6,954 nt of DNA from an uncultured Pedobacter sp. (GCA_938008555.1 CALLKE010000216.1:1-6954), one strand, 5' to 3'; counted from the first letter of the stretch, positions 1-6,437 are shown. Program-made: numbers and translations. The notes: generated from the sequence alone by a model not told the origin.

Positions 1-148
1 GTACCTAACTCAATTTAGGCAAAGTAAAAGCGGCTAGGCATATGTCCCCGGGCGCCGACCCTAGGTGCGCCAAAATAAGCTCATTTAGCTGCTATTTTGA
101 ATTATAAATGTGACCTTCCCCGAGTCTATCCTGCCCGACAACGCCAAT
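1..148. other. Left flank with an extra primer-site-like module, no gene
   Basis: No gene is visible. Read on the minus strand, bases 146 to 128 directly after the 3' LTR form a primer-site-like block that differs from the leader copy at 6164-6181 only by one extra base, after the same AT dinucleotide. Further out, bases 115-109 read GGTCACA, the same LTR-end-like string that precedes two leader modules. Beyond that, AATTCAA (at about 96-102) and GCACCTA (about 62-68) recur in the same order as in the leader after its last module, but with poor similarity between them. The flank is therefore either the diverged leader of a neighbouring element copy or an extension of the 3' LTR followed by host DNA. 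Confidence 0.5.
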
Positions 149-781
149 TGTAACGAGTTGAACCACTCATGCTACACAACATCGACTACAGTAGAAAGAC
201 TCGAAGATGCAGGTTCGCTATTGATCCTTTTATTACATGAATCAAGAAATGCTTCAATATAACACAATGAATCAACAGAGATGTTTCACAATAATAGTCT
301 GAATCAACTGACCCCCTAACAGTCCTCACTAGGCTTCATATAACTGAATCCACATGTCTATTGTCCTTCTTAACACAATATAACCAACTTGATATGTCAC
401 ACAGACTGACTGATCTAAAGCGAGCGATGAAGAGGGAAGAGAACGAGTTCTGCCGTCCCCTCCTATTTATGCCTTGAAATCGTAGTCGTACTTGTCTCCA
501 TTTCCGTAATCGATACTTGTAATCGATGTATCCGAATACTAATGTCGCAGTTTCTGACGTACCGTCCGATTCACTAAAACATCTGCGTCCCATCCATCAA
601 AGTTGACAGCTCGTCTGAAACTTCTCGTACCGTTTCCCAAAATAGCACGCGTTGGCTTTGAGATTGTTATCAGTCCGATCCAATAAGCCACCTGCTATGT
701 TGCGTCAGACTGTAATACTGCGTCTCGGCTTATCGTTCGTTATCAGATTTGTAACTAGTAGCTAGGCCTACCCTAGTTACA
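149..781 (-). repeat. 3' LTR of the retrotransposon
   Basis: This 633-bp block is the left copy of the direct repeat and is the 3' LTR, since gag and pol read right to left. It starts TGTAAC and ends GTTACA on the + strand. It matches 6254-6911 along its whole length, with many substitutions and several small indels; by eye identity is roughly 85%. Conserved blocks include the stretch around the poly(A) signal (about 212-250), the TATA-like block at 462-473 and the outer end near 760-781. The polypurine tract abuts its right end, as expected for a 3' LTR. A short minus-strand open frame at 336-593 lies wholly inside the LTR and is not considered a gene. Confidence 0.93.
229..234 (-). promoter_or_regulatory. 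Poly(A) signal AATAAA in the 3' LTR
   Basis: The minus strand reads AATAAA here, and the same hexamer sits at the equivalent place in the other LTR (6333-6338) inside one of the best conserved blocks. This copy would direct cleavage and polyadenylation of the element RNA. It would place the R/U5 border a few tens of bases to the left. Function is inferred from motif, position and conservation. Confidence 0.65.
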
Positions 782-800
782 TCCACCCCTGCCTTTTTTT
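782..800 (-). other. Polypurine tract, plus-strand DNA primer
   Basis: On the minus strand this reads AAAAAAAGGCAGGGGTGGA, 17 purines of 19, directly abutting the TGTAAC end of the 3' LTR. In LTR elements an RNase H-resistant purine tract at this exact place primes plus-strand DNA synthesis and so defines the U3 end. The two interrupting pyrimidines (C and T) are within what such tracts tolerate. Its contact with the LTR supports the border at 781. Confidence 0.88.
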
Positions 801-985
801 GTGTGTTTTGCACCACAAACAACGCCTGGCAGGTGCACTCCTCCAAAGTCAATCGCACAATCGTAAAAAAAACATTTTATTGTTCCACTCACTGTCCACG
901 TCGTCCCATTCGTATACGATTGACAGTTATACCTATTTCACATATCAACTGTGTCTACATCATCTTCCTGAGACACAAAACAGTT
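801..985 (-). other. Non-coding 3' region between pol and polypurine tract
   Basis: This 185-base stretch follows the pol stop codon and has no sense-strand frame long enough for an envelope protein. The minus strand carries an AATAAA at 876-881, upstream of the LTR. Use of that signal would give RNA lacking the 3' R region needed for strand transfer; whether it is used cannot be told. Open frames on the + strand here are antisense and have no recognisable protein features. Confidence 0.75.
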
Positions 986-3900
986 CTAGAATTCACATCC
1001 ACCCTTTTCGTTTGGTGCCTTCACCAGTTCACTTTTATAACTTTTTGAACAGTCTGTTCTCATACCAGCGCGACCATGAAAGAATTGATGGTTGCTGACA
1101 AAAAATTTCGTATTCTTTCTGTTTCTCAAACTTCTCCGCGGACCACTTATCTGATGGTCTACTGTCTCTCTGCTTCTGGAAGGAACGGGATCCTCTTTGT
1201 TGCCGTTATCCTCCACTTGTGTATCGCGGTTGTTCTGTTGATGGTGATATGGTTCCGGGATGGGTATGTGAATTTCCGTTATAACTTCCGGTTCCCTAAT
1301 TGTCTTGGGTTTCTCTGTGTGTAACTGCTCTTCTTGCCTATTCCAATATTTCTTTAATTGAGCAATATTCGCCCACCGATCCGGTTTGGTGTGATTGGTG
1401 GGTCTTATTTTAAAGGGGCCACCTGCTACTTTAGGCATCTCCACGACTTGCCATATCTCCTGTCCCCAGAGGTCGTGGATTTTGTTTCTGCCTAACGGGT
1501 GGCTACGCAGTAATACCCTGTCATTCAGTTTGAGTGGCGGGTCCTTTGTCTGTACCGGCGGTTCCCTTCGCCGTGCTTCATGTTCTAGTCTTTCCTGTAC
1601 TACCCTGTACATTTCTCTAATTCGTCTCATATGTTCATTCACATATTCCAGTGCAGTGTATGAGCCAGTCATACTCTCCTTTTTTCCTAGGAACAAGTCA
1701 AGGGGGAGTCGAGCCTCCCGTCCGAACAGCAACATGTATGGCGAAAAGCCGGTTGTGGCATGGGGTGTGCAGTTGTATAGATATACCAACTCTGGGAGAA
1801 AATCCGGCCAACGTTTTTTCTGTTCAGGTTCTAGAGTACGCAGCAAATCATGCATGCTGCGGTTGAACCGTTCACACTGTCCGTTTCCTTTCGGATTAAA
1901 TGTGGTTGTTCTAGATTTGTTGATCCCGTAGTGGCTGCACAGTTGGTTAATTACTTCTGACTCGAAGGCCCTTCCTTGGTCAGAGTGTAATTGTCTTGGT
2001 ATGCCATATTTGATGAACCAATGTTCTATTAAGACCTTTGCCACTGTTTTGGCAGTCTGATCTCGTGTGGGCACCGCCACAGTCCATTTGGTGAATACAT
2101 CAGTCATTACCAACACATGTTCCGTCCCATCCGATGATTGCTCCAACGACGTAAAGTCCATAGCCACAATCTCTAGTGGTTTTGTCGCTAGTAGGTGTCC
2201 TGATGGCTGTCTCATTTTGACAACTGGCATTTTCGCATGCTGACACCTCACACAAGCCTCACAATGGCGTTTGACCTCCATTTCCATATTGGGCCAGTAA
2301 CACCTCCGTCGTAATATTTTGTGCGTCCTGTCCTGACCCTGGTGTCCTGCCCTGTCATGTGCCAACCTTAGCACTTCTTCTCGTAACTGTCCAGGCACCA
2401 CCACCTGGTGTATTGTCCCATCAATTTGGTCATGAATTCTCCGCATGAGAACACCATCCTTTATACTGAGACGGTCCCACTGACTCAGTATTTTCTTTGT
2501 TTCTCGACCAAATTGTTCTCTTTCCCTTCTTCCTGGGAATTTTTGTTCCTGGACGTATTTCAATAGCGGTTGTAAGCCACTATCCGTTCTCTGGGCATCT
2601 CTTATCTTTTTGTGATTAAGGCAATTAAAATCACTACTGTCCATATGTTCGGGTTCCGTGGATATGTGCTCCACCCCGGTCTGCCCGTTCTGCATCACTT
2701 GTACCCCATGAGGGATATCTGTTGACGCTCTGACCTCACATATTCCTGTCAGCGTTTCTTCCTCATCGCCCGGTCTCTCGTAAGGATTCCTTGATAAAGC
2801 GTCCGCATTGCCATTGGACCGCCCCGGGCGATATTTTATCTCTAGGTCAAAGAGTGCCAATTCTGCTGCCCATCGCTGTTCGATGGATCCCAACTTTGCT
2901 GTCTTTAGGTGACTCAAGGGGTTATTGTCAGTGTATACCACACATTTAGCACCTAATAGATAGTCCCTGAATTTTTCAGTCACAGCCCATTTTAATGTCA
3001 AAAGTTCTAGTTTCATGGCGCTGTAATTTGTCATGTTCTTCTCTGATTCCTTCAGAGCTCGACTGGCATACGCAATAACCCTGAAACCTTGCTTTTGTTG
3101 TTGTGATAGCACAGCTCCCAGACCTTTAGAGCTGGCGTCAATTTCTAGCCGAAATGGTTTGTCAAAGTCTGCGTATCCCAATATCGGCGCCTCTGTCAAA
3201 GCCTTTTTCAATAGCTTAAACGAGTTCAGGCATTCATCAGTCCATAATTCACCTATCAGTTGTGTTTTACCTTTCTTTTTCTCCTTACTGTGTTTCTTTG
3301 TCATTTTGTTTACCAAGTCATGCAATGGTGCGGCAATTTTTGCAAAACCCGGCACAAATTTTCTATAATAGGAAGCAAAACCCAAGAATGATCTGACCTC
3401 TACCGTAGTTGTTGGTTGTTTCCATTCTTTAACAGCTGCAATTTTATCTGGGTCAGTGGCGATGCCATCCGACGAAATCACATAACCCAAAAAATGTACC
3501 GATTTCAGACCAAAGCAGCATTTGTCTGGGTTCAGCTTTACTCCTATCTCCCTAAGACGGAGAAACACTTGTTCTAATCTTTTTAGATGGTCCTCCCAAG
3601 TTTTTGAGTAAACTAGAATATCATCCAAATACACCAACATTATTTGAAATAGAAAGTCACTCATAGCACTCTGCATTACTCGCTGGAATGTAGCAGGTGC
3701 ATTAGTTAGACCAAACGGCATACGGGTCCACTCGTACAGTCCCAGTGGAGAAATAAATGCAGTTTTATGTTGATCGTTGGGGTGCATGGCCACTTGGTGG
3801 TAGCCACTAGCCAAATCCAAGGTAGAAAAAAATCTTGCTCCCCCCAACGCATCAAGACATTCATCAATACGAGGCAAGGGGAATGCATCCCTTCTTGTGA

Positions 3901-5092
3901 TATTGTTCAATTTCCGGTAATCACAACACAGTCTTATCTCCCCTGACTTCTTTTTTACCACTACTATCGGTGCCGCATACGGGCTCGTACTGGTTGTAAT
4001 AATTCCCTTTTTTAGTAGGTCATTCAGGTGTGCTTTCACCGCCGAGTAGTGACTCGGTGGTAATCTTCGATAAGGTTGCGCCACCGGCTTGTCTTGTAGT
4101 AAGGGTATCTGGTGTTTTATTACTTCCGTGTAACCCAAATCACCCTCGTACGAGGCAAATATATCCCTGTACTTATTCAGCAATTCATTTAGTTTTGGGT
4201 CCTCAGTTTCCGGGAATGTATATGATCGGCCATCCTCTTTCTTCACCTCGGCCGTCACATTGACCGACCTAATTGTTACTTCATTACTGCTGGTATTGCT
4301 CAGTTCGATGCACTGTGCCGACCTTAGTACCTCGACGTTCTGTGGTACTCCTACCAGAGTATTAGGCGGTATAAAAATTTCCTCATCCAAAACATTTGCC
4401 ACTAATCCTTGAACTAGTCCATTTTCCGCTGATGTGTATGTCCGCAGTAACACGACGCCTGCCCTCAGTGCGGCGCCACATGGTTCTATCATCACATCAC
4501 CATTCACGCTTCTATCACCAATTTGTAATGTGATTGCCTTGACCGTGTTTGCCGGGACTGATATCCTTCCTCTGGTCTTGGCAAACCTGGCCAACTTGGA
4601 TCCCCGACCTGGTGTGGTCGATCCGACAATATTTGTAAGAAATTCTGGCAACTGGCCAAGAATATTCATGCCCAACAGGCAAGGTATATTTGACACATTT
4701 GTCTCTAGGTTGTGTTTCGTAACGAACACCCCAACCTGCTTCAACCTATGTCCTGCCACCACGACATCCGCCAGAAAATAACCACAGTATGGAATGGTTA
4801 GTCCATTAGCTGCCGTTAGGCGCATGCATGTGTCAGACCTCAACCTATGGTCTTTTCCTTTCATCCATTTGGTGTAAAAATTTTCCGTGATTGTCGTCAC
4901 CTGGGAGCCTGTATCCACAATTGCCTTCACCGCGATGTCCCCAATCGTAATCACCATTTCGGGACAGACTCCCATCATTTTGCTTCTTGGGCCATACCCT
5001 CGCCCCTCTGTAGCCTGGCCCTGCCTTACAGAGGACGACCGTTTCCCTGGCAGTACCGTGCCATATGTCCGGGTTGTGAACAAGACAAACAA
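986..5092 (-). CDS. pol: Pol polyprotein (protease, RT, RNase H, integrase)
   Basis: Pol makes the enzymes for reverse transcription and integration. The frame is open from a Met at 5092 (1368 codons), but translation most likely enters by a -1 frameshift at 5041, giving 1351 Pol residues fused behind Gag residue 286. The first 17 codons from 5092 overlap the gag zinc knuckle and are probably not used. In Met-5092 numbering: aspartic protease about 41-150 with DTGS at 60-63; RT about 330-600 with motif A Asp 426 and YLDD at 488-491; RNase H about 642-770 with D652, E696, D722 and D764; integrase about 895-1250 with H912, H917, C947, C950 and a D979/D1038/E1074 triad. The tail after about 1250 is polar with a basic cluster (PRRSLRNRKN) and no known domain. 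There is no chromodomain and no frame break. The stop is TAG at 986-988. Confidence 0.96.
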   Translation of the reverse strand: MFVLFTTRTYGTVLPGKRSSSVRQGQATEGRGYGPRSKMMGVCPEMVITIGDIAVKAIVDTGSQVTTITENFYTKWMKGKDHRLRSDTCMRLTAANGLTIPYCGYFLADVVVAGHRLKQVGVFVTKHNLETNVSNIPCLLGMNILGQLPEFLTNIVGSTTPGRGSKLARFAKTRGRISVPANTVKAITLQIGDRSVNGDVMIEPCGAALRAGVVLLRTYTSAENGLVQGLVANVLDEEIFIPPNTLVGVPQNVEVLRSAQCIELSNTSSNEVTIRSVNVTAEVKKEDGRSYTFPETEDPKLNELLNKYRDIFASYEGDLGYTEVIKHQIPLLQDKPVAQPYRRLPPSHYSAVKAHLNDLLKKGIITTSTSPYAAPIVVVKKKSGEIRLCCDYRKLNNITRRDAFPLPRIDECLDALGGARFFSTLDLASGYHQVAMHPNDQHKTAFISPLGLYEWTRMPFGLTNAPATFQRVMQSAMSDFLFQIMLVYLDDILVYSKTWEDHLKRLEQVFLRLREIGVKLNPDKCCFGLKSVHFLGYVISSDGIATDPDKIAAVKEWKQPTTTVEVRSFLGFASYYRKFVPGFAKIAAPLHDLVNKMTKKHSKEKKKGKTQLIGELWTDECLNSFKLLKKALTEAPILGYADFDKPFRLEIDASSKGLGAVLSQQQKQGFRVIAYASRALKESEKNMTNYSAMKLELLTLKWAVTEKFRDYLLGAKCVVYTDNNPLSHLKTAKLGSIEQRWAAELALFDLEIKYRPGRSNGNADALSRNPYERPGDEEETLTGICEVRASTDIPHGVQVMQNGQTGVEHISTEPEHMDSSDFNCLNHKKIRDAQRTDSGLQPLLKYVQEQKFPGRREREQFGRETKKILSQWDRLSIKDGVLMRRIHDQIDGTIHQVVVPGQLREEVLRLAHDRAGHQGQDRTHKILRRRCYWPNMEMEVKRHCEACVRCQHAKMPVVKMRQPSGHLLATKPLEIVAMDFTSLEQSSDGTEHVLVMTDVFTKWTVAVPTRDQTAKTVAKVLIEHWFIKYGIPRQLHSDQGRAFESEVINQLCSHYGINKSRTTTFNPKGNGQCERFNRSMHDLLRTLEPEQKKRWPDFLPELVYLYNCTPHATTGFSPYMLLFGREARLPLDLFLGKKESMTGSYTALEYVNEHMRRIREMYRVVQERLEHEARRREPPVQTKDPPLKLNDRVLLRSHPLGRNKIHDLWGQEIWQVVEMPKVAGGPFKIRPTNHTKPDRWANIAQLKKYWNRQEEQLHTEKPKTIREPEVITEIHIPIPEPYHHQQNNRDTQVEDNGNKEDPVPSRSRETVDHQISGPRRSLRNRKNTKFFVSNHQFFHGRAGMRTDCSKSYKSELVKAPNEKGGCEF
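1343..2410 (-). other. Pol: integrase (zinc-binding, DDE core, C-terminal)
   Basis: Pol residues about 895-1250. The N-terminal HHCC zinc-binding module uses H912, H917, C947 and C950. The DDE core has D979 (VAMDF), D1038 (HSDQGRAF) and E1074 (GQCERFN), with 35 residues between the last two, the usual D,D(35)E spacing. The C-terminal part resembles a GPY/F module only loosely: DLWGQEIWQVVE stands where a GPY/F-like motif is expected, and PFKI follows. It would insert the DNA copy into the host genome. Confidence 0.93.
2783..3169 (-). other. Pol: RNase H domain
   Basis: Pol residues about 642-770. It starts with LEIDASSKGLGAVLSQ (catalytic D652), then KLELLTLKWAV (E696), YTDNNPL (D722) and GNADALSR (D764). 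These are the four acidic positions of the gypsy RNase H that degrades the RNA strand of the RNA:DNA hybrid and leaves the polypurine tract as a primer. No residue appears to be missing. Confidence 0.93.
3473..4105 (-). other. Pol: reverse transcriptase domain
   Basis: Pol residues about 330-540. The fingers region contains SPYAAPIVVVKKKSGEIRLC followed by DYRKLN. Motif A is FSTLDLASGYHQV with catalytic D426. MPFGLTNAPATFQ follows at 458-470, and YLDD at 488-491 (bases 3620-3631) holds the other two catalytic aspartates. HFLGYVIS at 533-540 is the usual gypsy motif before the thumb. All core motifs are intact and typical of Ty3/gypsy. A lysine-rich insert (about 597-609) sits between the thumb and RNase H. 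Confidence 0.96.
4643..4972 (-). other. Pol: retropepsin-like aspartic protease domain
   Basis: Pol residues about 41-150 (Met-5092 numbering). The catalytic motif is AIVDTGSQVT with the active aspartate at residue 60, preceded by an MVITIGD strand. A second conserved retropepsin patch, CLLGMNIL, is at 138-145. As in retroviruses, a single DTG motif implies that the active enzyme is a homodimer. It would cut the Gag-Pol polyprotein. About 20 residues of basic linker separate it from the frameshift point. Confidence 0.9.
4989..5047 (-). promoter_or_regulatory. -1 frameshift site with H-type pseudoknot
   Basis: On the minus strand the gag codons CAG GGA AAC contain the slippery heptamer G GGA AAC (5047 to 5041) in the correct phase; the same heptamer is used at the gag-pro junction of SRV-1/Mason-Pfizer monkey virus. 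After a 6-base spacer, CCTCTGTA (5034-5027) pairs perfectly with TACAGAGG (5012-5005). GGGCCA in the loop (5021-5016) pairs perfectly with TGGCCC downstream (4994-4989). This makes an H-type pseudoknot with stems of 8 and 6 bp and loops of 5, 3 and 10 bases. The gag stop TAA (5028-5026) begins inside the 5' arm of stem 1. Slippage joins Gag residue 286 to Pol RSSSVRQG, matching the -1 relation of the two frames. Confidence 0.9.
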
Positions 5093-5898
5093 ATTGGTCT
5101 ACCGTCTGCCGTCCATTGGAGTGATGGCTTGGCAGGACGCGGCCGTCCAACCCGTCCCCGTTTTGTACCGTTCTTTTCCTGATTCTCAGCTGTTGACCTG
5201 CTTTCCAACCACTTCAAGCGTTGGTCAACCTTCTCTAGGTGGGCCAACAGTTGAGCCATCATGGTCTCCATCGTGTCGGCCCCTGTGGGTGGGGATTGTC
5301 TCTGTTCAGGCACAGAGACTTTGTCCACCGAACAGTTCGATTGGTCCTCATCCTCGGACCTGCGGATCGCTGAGTTCCTGACCTGAAGGAAGGTCAACTG
5401 CGGGTCTTTGTGGACCTCCTCTTTCAACTCTCTCCTTAAGATCGGGGTTGCTAGCCCCTCGATGAAATGGTCCCTCAGTAGGCGTACATCAATGTCAGGT
5501 GTTTTGCCCTTTACCGAATCAAAGGCCCTGTTCATTCGGTGTGAATACTCCATCACACTCTCCGCCATTCTCTGCTTTAAGCCTACGAACCCCGATAGCA
5601 GTTGCGATCCCGACCGTCTCTCCCCAAAGGTCTCCATAATTAGATCCAGCACCTTATCTGGATCTGATTGGATGGTTTTATCGTGGCATTTGACCTCTGC
5701 CCTAACCGTCTCTCCTATACTGCCCATCAGCAGTCTTAATCTTTCCTCTGGTGACATATGTCTCGAGGCCCAGGCCGCTTTGACCTCTTCACTGAACCTG
5801 TTGGTTAAAGTTGGATCTCCGTCCCCGTAAAATTTGTTAATATGGGACTCTCTGGGTAGGACCACTATATGGGTCTGCTTCTCGTCCAGAGTAGACAT
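5026..5898 (-). CDS. gag: Gag structural polyprotein with CCHC zinc knuckle
   Basis: A 290-residue Gag that should assemble the cytoplasmic particle and bind the element RNA. Residues about 20-185 are helix-rich and capsid-like, with an FYGDGDP segment near 23-29 and a stretch around 85-130 typical of the retrotransposon Gag family. Residues 210-232 have a heptad-like leucine/methionine pattern that could form a short coiled coil. A basic linker (about 245-257) leads to one zinc knuckle, C-x2-C-x4-H-x4-C, at C270, C273, H278 and C283, the nucleocapsid part. The start at 5898 has A at -3 and A at -1, an acceptable eukaryotic context, and is the first Met of the frame. Pol overlaps the 3' end in the -1 frame. 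No separate matrix domain is recognised, and the protein is short beside retroviral Gag. Confidence 0.93.
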   Translation of the reverse strand: MSTLDEKQTHIVVLPRESHINKFYGDGDPTLTNRFSEEVKAAWASRHMSPEERLRLLMGSIGETVRAEVKCHDKTIQSDPDKVLDLIMETFGERRSGSQLLSGFVGLKQRMAESVMEYSHRMNRAFDSVKGKTPDIDVRLLRDHFIEGLATPILRRELKEEVHKDPQLTFLQVRNSAIRRSEDEDQSNCSVDKVSVPEQRQSPPTGADTMETMMAQLLAHLEKVDQRLKWLESRSTAENQEKNGTKRGRVGRPRPAKPSLQWTADGRPICLSCSQPGHMARYCQGNGRPL

Positions 5899-5938
5899 TT
5901 TCTTCCTTAAGTACTAAAAAAAAGAGTTCTTTCTTACC

Positions 5939-6011
5939 GTGTGTGTATGAAAAAATTTTTCCTCGTTCCTCAATTTTCACAGTTCCTGAATGTCCGAATT
6001 CACACACACAC
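5939..6011 (-). other. Leader hairpin with GT/CA arms
   Basis: Bases 5939-5951 can pair with 5999-6011 over 13 positions with one A-C mismatch (5947 with 6003), leaving a loop of 47 bases. The right arm lies in a CA dinucleotide run, so part of the pairing is simple-repeat complementarity, but it continues past the run through TGAA/TTCA. It sits about 40 bases upstream of gag in the RNA, where packaging or dimerisation signals of LTR elements often lie. Function is unknown. Confidence 0.45.
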
Positions 6012-6072
6012 TAAACACAGTTATGCACAAGGTTGACTATAGGTGCCTTAAACGGCAAGTCTAGTTGAATTC

Positions 6073-6253
6073 ATCCTGTCCGACGACGCCAAATGTGACC
6101 TAGGCTACTCGCAGAGCCAAATGTGACCCTGCTCGCAGCGCCAATTGTGACGAGCGAACATTTATCCTGCCGACAACGCCAATTGTAACGAGCCAACAGT
6201 TACCATGCTCGCAACGCCACATGTAATGAGACCTAATTGCCTGTAGTGCCACG
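6073..6253 (-). repeat. Cluster of about six LTR-end/primer-site modules
   Basis: Minus-strand TGG starts occur at 6251, 6219, 6181, 6143, 6119 and 6091, with spacings of 32, 38, 38, 24 and 28 bases. Five of the six (all but the first) have an LTR-end-like hexamer (GTTACA, GTCACA or ATTACA) plus two bases before the TGG, as at a genuine LTR/primer-site junction. The modules with 38-base spacing also share the 18-base spacer at about 14 of 18 positions. On the + strand the module at 6126-6143 reads ACCCTGCTCGCAGCGCCA and that at 6164-6181 reads ATCCTGCCGACAACGCCA. From memory these match metazoan serine tRNA 3' ends (TGA- and AGA-anticodon types) at about 17 of 18 bases each. The repeat structure is seen directly; primer function is inferred. 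Confidence 0.7.
6234..6251 (-). other. LTR-adjacent primer binding site candidate
   Basis: On the minus strand the 5' LTR ends in AACA, then two bases (CG), then TGGCACTACAGGCAATTA. A TGG start two bases inside the LTR is the standard place for a tRNA primer site, since tRNAs end in CCA. This copy fits serine-tRNA 3' ends less well than the modules at 6126-6143 and 6164-6181, so it may be decayed or may use another tRNA. The primer cannot be named for this copy. Confidence 0.5.
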
Positions 6254-6332
6254 TGTTAACGAGTTTAACCACTCATTCTAGACAACATTGACCACAGTAT
6301 AGATACTCAAGATGCAGGTTCGCTATTGATCC

Positions 6333-6338
6333 TTTATT
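6333..6338 (-). promoter_or_regulatory. Poly(A) signal hexamer in the 5' LTR
   Basis: The minus strand reads AATAAA, the counterpart of the hexamer at 229-234. In the 5' LTR it should lie within R and be bypassed. It helps place R between the transcription start and roughly 6310-6320, with U5 from there to 6254. Confidence 0.55.
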
Positions 6339-6437
6339 ACATGAATCAAGAAATGTTTCATAATAACACAATAAATCAACAGGAATGCTTCTCAATAATA
6401 GTCTGAATCAACTGACCCCTAACAGTCCTTCACTAGG

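Larger units (their letters stand above)
5899..6253 (-). other. Leader between 5' LTR and gag
   Basis: This 355-base untranslated leader has two parts. The LTR-proximal part (about 6073-6253) is a cluster of primer-site-like modules. The gag-proximal part contains a long imperfect hairpin (5939-6011) formed by GT- and CA-rich arms, and an A/T-rich segment just before the start codon. At least three AUGs precede gag: 6222-6220 (40 codons), 6206-6204 (14 codons) and 6074-6072 (8 codons). None continues into gag. No protein-coding gene is supported. Confidence 0.8.

Noticed and set aside
336..593. Minus-strand LTR frame with a related frame at 6433-6699
   Set aside because: The two translations share a QGINRR-like stretch only because the LTRs are homologous; small indels break the frame between copies, so coding constraint is not supported.
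801..985. Search for an env gene after pol
   Set aside because: Only 185 bases are available, with no sense frame carrying a signal peptide or membrane segment.
1395..1931. Open + strand frame of 178 codons opposite integrase
   Set aside because: Its complement encodes the integrase core and C-terminal region; the cysteine/serine-rich translation looks like a shadow frame.
3033..3368. Open + strand frame of 111 codons opposite RNase H/RT
   Set aside because: It is antisense to well-supported pol motifs and has no domain or promoter context; it is a by-product of pol codon composition.
4845..5150. Minus-strand frame of 101 codons in the third frame over the gag-pol junction
   Set aside because: It matches neither Gag nor Pol frames and lacks domains; the -1 frameshift already explains the junction.
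4434..5381. Several + strand frames (4434-4781, 4847-5182, 4887-5381)
   Set aside because: They lie opposite the protease, linker and gag 3' end and overlap one another in different frames, with no recognisable protein features.
5408..5830. Open + strand frame of 140 codons opposite gag
   Set aside because: Antisense to an intact Gag frame; no motif and no conserved feature visible.
6126..6181. tRNA genes or tRNA fragments in the leader
   Set aside because: Only about 18 bases of each match a tRNA 3' end including the non-genomic CCA; no D-arm, anticodon arm or T-loop is present, so these are primer sites rather than genes.
6073..6253. CRISPR-like array reading of the leader repeats
   Set aside because: Repeats are degenerate, spacing is uneven (24-38), and each unit contains an LTR-end plus primer-site layout inside a eukaryotic retrotransposon.
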